Assembly (NCBI GenBank): GCA_026395405.1
Contig: JAPLYU010000001.1
Span: forward strand, 1 to 64,000
Direction of reading: 5' to 3'
From: Candidatus Saccharimonadota bacterium
GTDB lineage: Bacteria > Patescibacteriota > Saccharimonadia > Saccharimonadales > Saccharimonadaceae
DNA: 64,000 nucleotides
The position numbers were made by a program, and so were the translations under genes. Every line of letters begins with the position of its first letter. Position 1 is the stretch's first letter. Below the pieces are notes generated by a model, which worked only from the letters and a program-made list of their open reading frames with translations, did not search any database and was not told where the DNA came from. This document shows positions 9,246 to 19,470 of this stretch, piece after piece.

Positions 9246-9911
9246 TCAGTCGAGAGTCTGCCTGGCGATTATTGCCACCCAAACATGTTTAGCCCCGGCG
9301 TTGCATAGAGCAAGTGACGCATATTTGATTGTCGCCCCTGTTGTCATAACATCGTCAATAATCAAAAACGGCGTGTCTGCGTCAATTTTACCTGACACAA
9401 AAAAGGCATTTTTAGCCTGTAAGTCACGTTTGCTAGCAGTTGCTTGGCGCTGTTTTGTATTTGTTTGACGTCGAACTAATTGCTGGTACTTTAATCCGCG
9501 AGCCTGTGCAACATATCTGGCAATCAACAGCATATGATCATACCCGCGTTCGCGAATACGACCCGTTGTAGTAGGTATAGGCACGATTACGGTCTCTGTG
9601 GGCAATTCCGGCAAAACATCTAACAGTAAATCACCAAGAGACTTATACGCTGCCTTGGCACGCTCAAATTTATATAAACCCACTAATCGCTGCAACGGTC
9701 CGTCACGTTCTCCTACAACCCAAGCCTTTTCGTATGGCACCAAGCATTTTTTGCAAAGACAAGTGACTCCTGACGGCCGGCCACACGCGATACAAACCAT
9801 TTTTTGTTCAGAAGTGATGTTATATTTACAATTACCACACAACAAACTGCCAATTTCATCGCAACCACAACAGTGGTGTGGAGCTATAATTGATAATATG
9901 TCGTCAAGCAT
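9246..9911 (-). CDS. comF: ComF family phosphoribosyltransferase-like protein
   Basis: N-terminal C4 zinc motifs, VPIPTTTGRIRERGYDH, FLIIDDVMTTGAT PRPP loop. Confidence 0.88.
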   Translation of the reverse strand: MLDDILSIIAPHHCCGCDEIGSLLCGNCKYNITSEQKMVCIACGRPSGVTCLCKKCLVPYEKAWVVGERDGPLQRLVGLYKFERAKAAYKSLGDLLLDVLPELPTETVIVPIPTTTGRIRERGYDHMLLIARYVAQARGLKYQQLVRRQTNTKQRQATASKRDLQAKNAFFVSGKIDADTPFLIIDDVMTTGATIKYASLALCNAGAKHVWVAIIARQTLD

Positions 9912-10017
9912 TGTGTTTTTTACGTTTAGGGGTCTCCTGAGGTTGATTATACTGGATATGTTGGTTATAATGTGAGAGACTATTTGTCAATAGAGCCTAG
10001 AGAAAGTGGAGGATATC

Positions 10018-10485
10018 ATGGCCCGGAAACAAAATGACGACTTACTAATCGAAGACGAGCTGACGGCAGCTTTTCTTAACGACGACACACTAACATCAAC
10101 TGAACCCGAAGCACCTGTACCGCCAACTGATGATAATTGGGACGATTCCGAAGAGGAATTCCCAGGCCAATTAGCTGTTGACGTCTATGAAACCGAGGAT
10201 AAATTGGTTGTCAAAGCCCGCACAGCCGGTGTTAATAAAGAAGAATTAGACGTTAGCATCAGCGATGGGATTCTAACAATCAGCGGCACACTAAACAGCG
10301 GTGATGACACCGATGCCATTAATTGGCACATCCAAGAATGTTATTGGGGCGAATTCAGCCGAACGTTGGCACTTCCAGTCAGCGTCAAAGAAGATGAAGT
10401 TGAAGCTGTCCTAAAAGACGGCGTACTGACAATCAAATTCAACAAAATTCGACAAGAGGCTGCCAAGAAGATTCAAATTCAATAG
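10018..10485 (+). CDS. Hsp20/alpha-crystallin family small heat shock protein
   Basis: LAVDVYETEDKLVVKARTAGVNKEELDVSISDGILTISG; RBS ggagg upstream of ATG 10018. Confidence 0.9.
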   Translation: MARKQNDDLLIEDELTAAFLNDDTLTSTEPEAPVPPTDDNWDDSEEEFPGQLAVDVYETEDKLVVKARTAGVNKEELDVSISDGILTISGTLNSGDDTDAINWHIQECYWGEFSRTLALPVSVKEDEVEAVLKDGVLTIKFNKIRQEAAKKIQIQ

Positions 10486-10508
10486 TAAAACAAATACTAT
10501 GAAACTAA

Positions 10509-10538
10509 ATACGACCCGAAAGCGGGTCGTATTTTTTT
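10509..10538 (+). terminator. Rho-independent terminator
   Basis: atacgacccg-aaag-cgggtcgtattttttt. Confidence 0.85.
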
Positions 10539-10548
10539 GGTTACAAAT

Positions 10549-10938
10549 CTATGTTAGCTTGGTTATAACGAAATTAACGATAGCATAAGCTAATATGGCT
10601 ACGACAATACCGACAACACCGTATAATATCGTGTCCTTGGCAGCCGTCACGTTTTTGGCATCACCTCCGGAAGTTGTGTAACGAATACCTCCGTAAATTA
10701 GCATTAAAACGGCAACCGCACCGATTACAAATAGCATAATGTTTACGATGTTAGTGAATAAACCATTTGGACATGATTGTGTTGTGAACAGACAAGGGTT
10801 TGAACCTTTTGGTTGGGCAGCGGCTGCCCCATCCGAAAGATCGGATGCGGAAACTATCTGTGCCGTCCCCATGCTCAGCACTATGAACGATACAGCTACA
10901 AACCCAGCAATTATTGTCTTGAATGACTTTATATTCAT
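10549..10938 (-). CDS. T4SS pilin-like protein (VirB2/TrbC-like)
   Basis: Signal segment plus AVLMLIYGGIRYTTSGGDAKNVTAAKDTILYGVVGIVVAILAYAIVNFVI. Confidence 0.8.
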   Translation of the reverse strand: MNIKSFKTIIAGFVAVSFIVLSMGTAQIVSASDLSDGAAAAQPKGSNPCLFTTQSCPNGLFTNIVNIMLFVIGAVAVLMLIYGGIRYTTSGGDAKNVTAAKDTILYGVVGIVVAILAYAIVNFVITKLT

Positions 10939-10960
10939 TTATTCCCCCTTGATTTATTTT

Positions 10961-11377
10961 TTATGAGATTGGCGCCAGGCTAGTAATAACAAAGTTGACG
11001 ATTGCGTAGGCTAGTATAGCAACAACAATACCAACAATTGCATACAGAATAGTATTTTTGGCAGCCGTGACGTTTTTGGCATCACCTCCGGAAGTTGTGT
11101 AACGAATACCTCCGTAAATTAGCATTAAAACGCTGATGGCGCCGATTACATACAATGAAATGTTTACAATAGTTTGGAATACTCCGCCAAGCCCAAACAA
11201 GTTGCTTGGTTGTTGGTTGCCTTGTGCACAATTCGCACCGTTGCTGATTGTTAAACTATTATTACAAGATGATGACTGAGCAAATACATCCGTTGGGACA
11301 AAAACGCCTAAACTTACTGCCATTAGTGGTATCGCCAACAAAGCAGCTACTACGACTTGGATTGTTTTTTTGCCCAT
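10961..11377 (-). CDS. T4SS pilin-like protein
   Basis: Paralogue of 10549-10938 with the same C-terminal TM module. Confidence 0.8.
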   Translation of the reverse strand: MGKKTIQVVVAALLAIPLMAVSLGVFVPTDVFAQSSSCNNSLTISNGANCAQGNQQPSNLFGLGGVFQTIVNISLYVIGAISVLMLIYGGIRYTTSGGDAKNVTAAKNTILYAIVGIVVAILAYAIVNFVITSLAPIS

Positions 11378-11484
11378 ATATTTTCCTTTTTTTATAATCC
11401 TACACCTAGTTATATCAGATAATTATTCATAATTAAATATCCGCCCACATAGTAGGCGGATATTAATTTATATAATGTTCTATT

Positions 11485-11901
11485 TTATGATGTTGGAATC
11501 AACCCGCCAATAACAAAGTTGACGATTGCGTAGGCCAAAATAGCAACTATGATACCGACGACTGCGTACAAAATTGTATCTTTGGCAGCCGTGACGTTTT
11601 TAGAGTCACCTCCGGAAATAGTATAGCGAATACCACCGTAAATCAGCATCAGAACGGCAATCGAGCCAATGACGAATAGAAAAATATTTACAATTGTCGT
11701 GAATGTACCGCCTGCACCAAAGAGAGTGGTTGGCTGATCGGTTCCCTGGGCACAATTCGCGCCGTTTTTTATTGTTAAGGTAGTGTCGTTGCAATTGTCT
11801 GCTGCAAACGTTACTGTTGGAGAAATTGCCCCCATACCGACCGCTATCAGCGGGACCGCTAATAACCCTGCTATCATAATTTTGATTGATCGTATTGTCA
11901 T
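11485..11901 (-). CDS. T4SS pilin-like protein
   Basis: Paralogue; AVLMLIYGGIRYTISGGDSKNVTAAKDTILYAVVG. Confidence 0.8.
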   Translation of the reverse strand: MTIRSIKIMIAGLLAVPLIAVGMGAISPTVTFAADNCNDTTLTIKNGANCAQGTDQPTTLFGAGGTFTTIVNIFLFVIGSIAVLMLIYGGIRYTISGGDSKNVTAAKDTILYAVVGIIVAILAYAIVNFVIGGLIPTS

Positions 11902-12017
11902 TTAATTTTTCCTTTCGCTGTTTAGTATTTGTTTCCACAAATTACGTAAGCGGATTAGTTGTTAATACCTTTATAGCAGATAACCAATCTTTTGTTAATA
12001 GGTGTGGGGTTCTAATA

Positions 12018-12407
12018 TCATTTAAATGCAGTTATAACGAAGTTTACTATCGCGTATGCCATAATCGCAACTATCAGCCCAATTACCGAATACATGATAG
12101 TGTCTTTTGCTTTTTTGACAAGCGAAGCGTCACCGTTCGAAGTTGTGTAGTAAATACCGCCAATAATAATCATTACCACCGAGACGGCAGCTACTAGAAA
12201 CAGCAGGGTATTGACTATGACGCCAACGATATAGGAAAAGCTATTCTTTTTTGAATCTTTGTTTTTACACAGGGCCGTTTGCGCGGCGTCTCCGGAACAA
12301 ACTGTGCCTAGAGGATCAATTGCTGCCCCGACCGTTGCCGGCAAAACCGTCAAACAAAGCCCAAAAACCATCCCAAGTGATAATATTAAATATTTTACTT
12401 TTTTCAT
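12018..12407 (-). CDS. T4SS pilin-like protein
   Basis: VVMIIIGGIYYTTSNGDASLVKKAKDTIMYSVIGLIVAIMAYAIVNFV. Confidence 0.8.
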   Translation of the reverse strand: MKKVKYLILSLGMVFGLCLTVLPATVGAAIDPLGTVCSGDAAQTALCKNKDSKKNSFSYIVGVIVNTLLFLVAAVSVVMIIIGGIYYTTSNGDASLVKKAKDTIMYSVIGLIVAIMAYAIVNFVITAFK

Positions 12408-12712
12408 TAGTCTAACCTTCCTAATATAAATTGAGTAATCGCGAACGCTATAATGACCACAATCAAGCCAACAACCGAATATAATATGGTATTTTTTGCC
12501 TTGGCGATTTTTGCGGGATCGTAAGCCCCGGACATAAAGGTAAAGCTGGATAGAATAATAATAACTACGGCAACAGCACCAACGATAATATAAATTCCAC
12601 TTATTACTCCGTTCAACACACTAACTGCGGATACGTGGGGTATGTCAACCTTACTAGTACTGATTTGAACCGCCTTTTTCGTTACTACCGCAAATAAATC
12701 AAACCCGGTCAT
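12407..12712 (-). CDS. T4SS pilin-like protein
   Basis: SSFTFMSGAYDPAKIAKAKNTILYSVVGLIVVIIAFAITQFIL. Confidence 0.75.
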   Translation of the reverse strand: MTGFDLFAVVTKKAVQISTSKVDIPHVSAVSVLNGVISGIYIIVGAVAVVIIILSSFTFMSGAYDPAKIAKAKNTILYSVVGLIVVIIAFAITQFILGRLD

Positions 12713-13161
12713 GACAATACCTTATCGAATATAAAGTTTACTAGCGCTACTGCGGAAACCGTCAAAACCAGTCCTAAGGCGGCCATTGTCATTATTGACC
12801 GGGCTTTGACAGCCCCATCGGGGTTACCCCGACTTATAATGAACATCCAGCCACCAAATAAAAACATAAAACCAGACAAATAGGCTGCGGCTACAACCGC
12901 CATTTCAACTACATTTAAGGCAATCCGCCATACAAAATGACTTAGCCCTTTCGTGCCATTTGGACTTTCAATATTACAGTCACTATTCGTCAGGCCACGG
13001 TACCAGGATGGAAAACCTAAAAATCCACTACTGCAACTATCCGAAGAGCCAGCTGCACTAGTCGTTTGTGGAGCAGAAACCGCCAAGATTGAACCGCCTA
13101 TAGCCGTAATGACAACCAACGACATAACCCAACTCAATATATTGGTCTTGAAGGTCTTCAT
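12709..13161 (-). CDS. T4SS pilin-like / integral membrane protein
   Basis: GGWMFIISRGNPDGAVKARSIMTMAALGLVLTVSAVALVNFIF; likely start MKTFKTN. Confidence 0.7.
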   Translation of the reverse strand: MKTFKTNILSWVMSLVVITAIGGSILAVSAPQTTSAAGSSDSCSSGFLGFPSWYRGLTNSDCNIESPNGTKGLSHFVWRIALNVVEMAVVAAAYLSGFMFLFGGWMFIISRGNPDGAVKARSIMTMAALGLVLTVSAVALVNFIFDKVLS

Positions 13162-13550
13162 GGCTTGAATAGCCCCCCAGGGATAATAAAGTTCAAAAAT
13201 GCCCACATAGCTGCATACACGATTATGCCTAGAGCCACGTTCGTTAACATCATATTTGCCTTTTTCATCCTATCCGGGGCGCCCCCGGCGGTCATATACA
13301 TAAACGAACCGAACACGACACCACCTACGGCGGCAATACCAACTCCGGCGGACATTAGGTTTATTGCTATAATCAACAATTGCCAAACTCCGGTTTGGTC
13401 TGGGGTTGGGTCTGTTGGCTCGGGTTTACAGGATATCACTGAAGTTTTAACGCCGGCACAGGTTGCGGCTGACACCGCAGGAACCATAATGAAAACGCTG
13501 CTCAAACCGATTAACGACGCTATTATCAAAACTGTTTGTTTTATTTTCAT
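13158..13550 (-). CDS. T4SS pilin-like protein
   Basis: FGSFMYMTAGGAPDRMKKANMMLTNVALGIIVYAAMWAFLNFIIPGG; likely start MKIKQTV. Confidence 0.7.
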   Translation of the reverse strand: MKIKQTVLIIASLIGLSSVFIMVPAVSAATCAGVKTSVISCKPEPTDPTPDQTGVWQLLIIAINLMSAGVGIAAVGGVVFGSFMYMTAGGAPDRMKKANMMLTNVALGIIVYAAMWAFLNFIIPGGLFKP

Positions 13551-13698
13551 ACCTGTTAATAAAATACGATAAAAACCAGCATTACGCAAGTGTTTAAATG
13601 GCTCTGAGTCCACCTCTATTGCATTTTTTTGATATTTAGTGTATAATTAGTCGTAACAATTTAGCCAAAAGTGAATGCGCAAAAGGAGAAAATCCATA

Positions 13699-14649
13699 AT
13701 GGATGAGTTAAGACCAAAAATGCCAAACCCAGAGCAACCACACGTTCAACCCAGTACCGAGGAATTATACAGTGGCCAGCCAGTAGTCCAAGGACTAGCG
13801 GGCGAAGAGCTAAATAGTCCAACTTCACACGAGGCCACGGGTAAAAAACCTGAAAAAGGAAAAATTGGACTAAAGACAAAGGTCGGTGTTGGCATAGCTG
13901 CTGCTGCATTAATCCTTGGTGGTGGATCTGTTGCGGCGAAAAAAGCCATGAACCAAAGCCATCCACAAACAACTGGTCCAGTACCGACAAATCCAAGCCC
14001 AAGCCCAAGCGCAAAAGCATCTGTTGAAGCGTCGCCTTCACCAAGCGCAAATAGTGCTGAGACAACCCCGACAATTGAAACTATAGAGATAAGTTCTAAT
14101 CTAATTGCACAGCCTGAAACACTTGTGGAGACATTCATTGACGAACGTGTTACCGAATGGTACAACGCAGGGGCCACGCCAGAAAACGCCAAGGCTGCCG
14201 TTTTGTCTTCAACCGAGACAATTGACGAATTTGCCGCTAGGGTCGCTGCAAAATACGACAAAGAATTTATTGATGCACTTTTGGTGAAAGACTGGCAATC
14301 GAATCCCAGAATTGTAAAGTGGGTTAGCGATATGATAGTAATTCACAGGCAGACCTTGGCATTATATTTTTACACCTCCTTCCCAGACCAAAACCCACAA
14401 GACAAACAGCCGTATGAAAGAAGCGTCAAACATTTATCAATCGAATCCGTAAAGGGGCAGACTAGTAAATCGGTCACTATCGTAAGTACCGAGGAAGATT
14501 TTGATAACGCAGATTTAAACAGGGTTGGCGAGGCTTTGACTGCCGGGAAAAAAGTTGGTGACGAAATAGCTAAAGGGTCTCGAACGTTTGTTCTTGAAGA
14601 TAATCATGTAAAATTATCTGATTTACAATTTTTAGAACTCGTAAACTAG
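13699..14649 (+). CDS. Hypothetical single-TM protein with Pro/Ser-rich linker
   Basis: ATG 13699 after RBS aaaggag; VGVGIAAAALILGGGSVAA TM then PSPSPSAKASVEASPSPS. Confidence 0.65.
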   Translation: MDELRPKMPNPEQPHVQPSTEELYSGQPVVQGLAGEELNSPTSHEATGKKPEKGKIGLKTKVGVGIAAAALILGGGSVAAKKAMNQSHPQTTGPVPTNPSPSPSAKASVEASPSPSANSAETTPTIETIEISSNLIAQPETLVETFIDERVTEWYNAGATPENAKAAVLSSTETIDEFAARVAAKYDKEFIDALLVKDWQSNPRIVKWVSDMIVIHRQTLALYFYTSFPDQNPQDKQPYERSVKHLSIESVKGQTSKSVTIVSTEEDFDNADLNRVGEALTAGKKVGDEIAKGSRTFVLEDNHVKLSDLQFLELVN

Positions 14650-14676
14650 ATATATATAATTAATGTTCCGTAAGGG

Positions 14677-14707
14677 GTGACACCGACAAGTCCAGTGTCA
14701 CTCTTTT
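14677..14707 (+). terminator. Hairpin terminator
   Basis: GTGACAC-cgacaagtcca-GTGTCAC then tctttt. Confidence 0.6.
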
Positions 14708-14769
14708 AATATGATTGCTCTTATGCTTCAATAGAGACGTATACATATAAAAATATAAACGGCTAAACT

Positions 14770-17700
14770 ATGCTTCATAATAATATCCGCAAAAATAAAC
14801 CGGACAAAAAAACACCCTCAAGGTTTAGGACTATTCTACTACTGTTGCTGATATTCTCATATTCGGTTGCAGCCGTGCCAATATTCCGGAACACAGAGGC
14901 AAGTGCCGCAGCAAATAAATATGCGCTAATGAAGCCGGAAGACCAAATAAAGTCTCATATATATTACTACGCACTTGGCCAGTGTATGTTGAACAGTAAA
15001 CTTGCAGATATTTCGAATGTTACAGGTTTTAGTGCTTATCATCATATTGCAGAGGACAATGCAAAATCTGGTAATTGGTGGTGGGGTGACCCCATCGCGT
15101 GGGATCCAGCGCAAGTAAACCCCAAGGTAAATACCTTCGTCGGTCCATATATGGACGGGGTAGTTGATGGGGTAGATAATGGCGCAGTCGACTGCAATAA
15201 CTCTGCACTGGTCACAGGCGCTCTTTCTCTCTGGGGACTGGATGCTACCACGGTTTTGTGTAATTCTGGTTTCCAGCGCCAAGATATGGGCAAGAACCAA
15301 AGCATCGCAGATTGCATAAGAGGCACTGGGCGTAGTTTTGAAAGCAGAACCAACAACTACACTGTCATGAGTAACATGTTTTTGAACTATGTTACCGCCC
15401 AGGTTGGAGAGCCCGGACTGACGAAAGCTCAAACGTATATATTCTATCGCCACACACTCAACCAAAGTTGTATCCCAGGAATTGATTCTACTGCTCCATC
15501 GAATCAAGCCGTAGCAAACGACAACCCAAATGGGTATAACGGCGTTAAGTGGGTTGACCTCTCAGCTAATCCTTTCAAGATAATAACTGGTTCATATATT
15601 GGCCCAAGTTCAATTCAATCAGGTGATACAATTAACCTTCGCGTGGGGAGTACGCTCCACAATGACATAATGACATGCCAGTCTATTGTGACTGAAATGA
15701 ATAAATTTGCCCAAGACTTTTTAATCTGGGCTAAAACAAATCCAGCCGCTGCCAAGAGCCTGTCAACAAACGTAGGCTTAAAACCAAACGATAGTGGCAA
15801 CGGTGGAGATGATAACAGTTGCGGGGCGCAGGTTTCGGGAATTGGCTGGATTATTTGCCCGGTTCTTAGCAGTTTGACGAAACTAGACGACGGGATGTGG
15901 AAGTTGGTGCGGAATCTGTTGAACGTTAACCCAATAGACCAGTCAGGAACTTTTTACCAGGCATGGGGATCAATTCGGAGTATCGCAAATGCCGTTTTCG
16001 TCTTGTTCTTTCTTGTCATCATATTCTCTCAGTTAACAGGCGCAGGCATCACCAATTACGGTGTCAAAAAAATGCTGCCAAAGATAATAGTTGCGGCTAT
16101 TTTAGTCAATATCTCGTTTTTAATTATTCAGCTGGCAGTAGATTTGGCGAATATTATTGGTTCAAGCCTTTATAACTTCATTGTTGGTCTGGCACCAACA
16201 TACACGGTTGATTGGGGTAGTGCGTTCAATATGCTAGAGGGTGGAGTTGCTGCACTGACGGGGGCCGTTGTTGCGGTAGCAGCTGCCGGAGGACCAACTG
16301 CGCTGTTCTTTATTATGCTGGGGCTTGCCCTTATTGCCGCCCTCGGTTTAATTACTGCGGTTCTGACGCTGATTTTTCGCCAAGCTGCCATAATAATCTT
16401 GGCTTTACTGGCTCCCCTGGCCTTTGTTGCATATTTGCTGCCGAATACTGAATCTTGGTTCAAAAAATGGCGTGGGCTGTTGTTGTCAATGCTGATAATG
16501 TACCCGATGGCTGCAATTATTTTCGCTGGCGCGCAGTTCGCGGCTGCAACAATCATTGGTAAAGGCACAGATTTTTGGAATATAATGATTGGCCTGACGA
16601 TGATGGCATTGCCTTTGTTCTCTTTGCCATTTATTGCCCGACAAGGCGGTGCTATATTATCAAGGGTTAATGGAGCGTTGGCCGGTGTGGCAAAAAGGGC
16701 AAACCAGCCGATTCAAAGCTGGAGTAAAAGCCATGCAGATGCCGCCGCCGCAGAGTACCGTGCCGACAACGGTGGTCGTTTGCGCCACGGATTTGGCCGG
16801 TATAGCCCTGCGCGTGGCCTAAGCCGAGCATGGGCGGGCGGACGAGAAAACCGCGAAGCCCGAACCGCAGCTGCAAAAGATGAATTCAAATCACAATTAA
16901 ACAATAACCAGGTCCGTGGCATGACTGGCAGAAGGATTGATGGTGACGCGACAGCCATACGTGCTGCTGCAGCAAAGGAATCTCTTAAAATAGACTCTGA
17001 ACGCGCTACGACCGGTATGATTAATCAGAACCCTGCAGTAAATGCTAGGCATGGCGGCACATCCTTGAATGAACGGGGATACGAAGCAGCAGGAGAAAAG
17101 AAGATTGCCGAACAGCATAGAGACGAGAGTCTAGAGAACAATAGAGGTTTTGACGAGCTTAGAAAGAATATTGACCATTCTAAGGGTCGCGCAGATACAG
17201 CTGCAAACAAGGCTAAGCAACGCGTCGAGGAAGACCCTACGACTTTGCAGGTTAGGGCAATAACAAAAAGCTCCGCAGAATCCCTAGAAAATGCCGAGGC
17301 CCACACAAAGTCAGTAATCGAAACCGCATCAACAAAAATCAATCCTGATAACCCCGATATCACACCAATAGAGGTAGAAGCGTTGGGAGGTATTGATGAT
17401 ACCACTAGAGCTAATCTGGTGACAAACAAATCTGAACGGAAAATTGAAGCATCTGCAGCAGGACAGGCAATTGCCGCTCAGAATCAAGAAATTGCTGATA
17501 TACTACTTTCGTCTAGCGCACCTGGCAGCGCAGCTGTACGCGCAGCCGGGGTTGCCGGAACTGCCGGCGTAGCCCGCGTTCAGGCGTCTGCCACATCAGA
17601 GCTAGCAAAATTCAGGCAGGACAACGTTAATGCAGCCATGACATTATTTGCCGACCAGGGATATAGCTCTGACCCCACCGTCAGGGGCAAGACTCCAGAT

Positions 17701-18423
17701 CAATATAGCGATTTATTAAAAGTCGCGACCGGTGGAAGACTCAGAGGCAGAAAGGCAACTGACCCAGTGACAGGCGTCGAAACCGAGACACCAGGATCTG
17801 AGCCAACGGAAGAACAACAAGAAGCAGCTATGCAGTTAATATTTAACACCGGCAGCGCTGACGCCATTTCTACCATCTATAACAGACTAGCGAAACTACC
17901 GGACACTTCAGATGAAGAACATAGAACAAAGCTTAAACTTGAACAGTCATTTGCTAGGATTGCATCTGCTGGTAAAAAGCCGAAATCAATCCGCGGTGGA
18001 ATTGTTGGAAGACTGTCTTCGGGTGGCGTCGGCCCTGCTTCTACGGTTGAAGTACTACCAGACCTTACTCCTTTCCAGTCTATAGCATTTGAGATACTTG
18101 CAAAGGGCAAATTAGCAGCAGAATCATTTGCCGAAACAGATCAAGAGGAGTTGAGAATTTGGTCTGAGACCCTTACATTACCCGGCGTTAGAGATAGGTT
18201 CGCATTCACTGATCCAGGGAAAGAATCAGATGCTGACCCAGACAGGGTAGTTGAGACCAGCATAGTTAATGCTATCAACTCGGCATTGACCGACCCTCTG
18301 GTCGCAAAGGACGTATCGCCCGAAAAGAGAACCGAAATGTATAAAATACTGGAGGCATTCAATAGAAACGCGTTAGTGGAAGAGTTAAAAGAAAAAGAGA
18401 AAAAGGGCAGAACCAGCACGTAA
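14770..18423 (+). CDS. Large VirB6/TrbL-like T4SS membrane protein
   Basis: Signal-like N-terminus, central multi-TM block (GAGITNYGVKKMLPKIIVAAILVNISFLIIQLAVDL...LLAPLAFVAYLLPNTESWFKKWRGLLLSMLIMYPM), long charged C-terminal tail. Confidence 0.75.
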   Translation: MLHNNIRKNKPDKKTPSRFRTILLLLLIFSYSVAAVPIFRNTEASAAANKYALMKPEDQIKSHIYYYALGQCMLNSKLADISNVTGFSAYHHIAEDNAKSGNWWWGDPIAWDPAQVNPKVNTFVGPYMDGVVDGVDNGAVDCNNSALVTGALSLWGLDATTVLCNSGFQRQDMGKNQSIADCIRGTGRSFESRTNNYTVMSNMFLNYVTAQVGEPGLTKAQTYIFYRHTLNQSCIPGIDSTAPSNQAVANDNPNGYNGVKWVDLSANPFKIITGSYIGPSSIQSGDTINLRVGSTLHNDIMTCQSIVTEMNKFAQDFLIWAKTNPAAAKSLSTNVGLKPNDSGNGGDDNSCGAQVSGIGWIICPVLSSLTKLDDGMWKLVRNLLNVNPIDQSGTFYQAWGSIRSIANAVFVLFFLVIIFSQLTGAGITNYGVKKMLPKIIVAAILVNISFLIIQLAVDLANIIGSSLYNFIVGLAPTYTVDWGSAFNMLEGGVAALTGAVVAVAAAGGPTALFFIMLGLALIAALGLITAVLTLIFRQAAIIILALLAPLAFVAYLLPNTESWFKKWRGLLLSMLIMYPMAAIIFAGAQFAAATIIGKGTDFWNIMIGLTMMALPLFSLPFIARQGGAILSRVNGALAGVAKRANQPIQSWSKSHADAAAAEYRADNGGRLRHGFGRYSPARGLSRAWAGGRENREARTAAAKDEFKSQLNNNQVRGMTGRRIDGDATAIRAAAAKESLKIDSERATTGMINQNPAVNARHGGTSLNERGYEAAGEKKIAEQHRDESLENNRGFDELRKNIDHSKGRADTAANKAKQRVEEDPTTLQVRAITKSSAESLENAEAHTKSVIETASTKINPDNPDITPIEVEALGGIDDTTRANLVTNKSERKIEASAAGQAIAAQNQEIADILLSSSAPGSAAVRAAGVAGTAGVARVQASATSELAKFRQDNVNAAMTLFADQGYSSDPTVRGKTPDQYSDLLKVATGGRLRGRKATDPVTGVETETPGSEPTEEQQEAAMQLIFNTGSADAISTIYNRLAKLPDTSDEEHRTKLKLEQSFARIASAGKKPKSIRGGIVGRLSSGGVGPASTVEVLPDLTPFQSIAFEILAKGKLAAESFAETDQEELRIWSETLTLPGVRDRFAFTDPGKESDADPDRVVETSIVNAINSALTDPLVAKDVSPEKRTEMYKILEAFNRNALVEELKEKEKKGRTST

Positions 18424-18473
18424 GCCCAAGAGTGTCGTTATTGTGTTAAGAAGTTTGTTATACTATAAGCAGT

Positions 18474-19439
18474 ATGGCGGTATATAAAGTCCCCCAAGAT
18501 GTTGAAGCTGACGATAAATTAATCGGCCCGTTCAGTTTTCGCCAGTTTATTTATCTGGTAATCGTCGCTTTGGCGATAATGATGGCGTGGGGCTTGGCAC
18601 AATTATTTGTTCCCCTGTTAATCCTACCGTTGCCTATCGTCGTATTTTTTGGTGCATTAGCCTTGCCACTACGCAAAGACCAGCCCATGGAGATTTACAT
18701 GGCAGCGATGGTATCGTTTTTCCTGAAGCCACACCGAAGGCTATGGGATCCGGACGGTATTGATTCACTTATTGAAATTACAGTACCAAAAGTCATCGAA
18801 TACAGCCGAACCAAGGATTTATCTATGACAGAGGCCGAACGCCGATTTAGTTATTTGGCCGAAATCGTTGATAGCCAAGGTTGGGCTATCCGCGGACCCG
18901 GCGTTCAGGCTCCAAATAGTGCTATGACGAGCGATGCATATTTTGAAGCGCAGTCTGTCGAAGATATATTGGATATTGATGCGTCAACTTCACTTTCACT
19001 ATCTGATAAATTAAAACGAAGCGAAGTTCGCCTACACCAAGAGGCTGTAGACATCATGCATAAAAAGGTAGTTGTGCCCGAAATAAAACCAATAGCTATG
19101 CCTCAGGTGCAAAAACCAGCTCCAGCTCAGGCGATGCCGAGCCCTGCCAGTTATTTTGGTGGCGCACCACTCGTCGAACCCGCCACAGCTCCTGAACCAA
19201 CAGTCGCCACACCGCTCAACTACAACCCATACCCCGATATAAAACAAGCTGTCATTGAACCAATCGGTCAATCAAAACCAGTGGCCAAGCCCAAAACAAC
19301 CACTAGCGCAAAGGTGGTGCCAGCTGGTATAATAAACCTCGCTAGTAATACCGATTTAACAATCGCAGCTATTGCTCGTGAAGCTGATAGAATTCAGAAA
19401 AAACAAGACGCACAAGAAGTAGTCATCAAGCTTCGATAG
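18474..19439 (+). CDS. PrgI family protein
   Basis: VPQDVEADDKLIGPFSFRQFIYLVIVALAIM... two TM N-terminal domain located before VirB4. Confidence 0.8.
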   Translation: MAVYKVPQDVEADDKLIGPFSFRQFIYLVIVALAIMMAWGLAQLFVPLLILPLPIVVFFGALALPLRKDQPMEIYMAAMVSFFLKPHRRLWDPDGIDSLIEITVPKVIEYSRTKDLSMTEAERRFSYLAEIVDSQGWAIRGPGVQAPNSAMTSDAYFEAQSVEDILDIDASTSLSLSDKLKRSEVRLHQEAVDIMHKKVVVPEIKPIAMPQVQKPAPAQAMPSPASYFGGAPLVEPATAPEPTVATPLNYNPYPDIKQAVIEPIGQSKPVAKPKTTTSAKVVPAGIINLASNTDLTIAAIAREADRIQKKQDAQEVVIKLR

Positions 19440-19470
19440 TAATCGCTAAGGGGAGTGGGAACCAACAAAC

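Noticed and set aside
13990-14055. PSPSPS-rich repeat as possible minisatellite or CRISPR
   Set aside because: Low-complexity Pro/Ser linker in a membrane-anchored protein; no spacer structure
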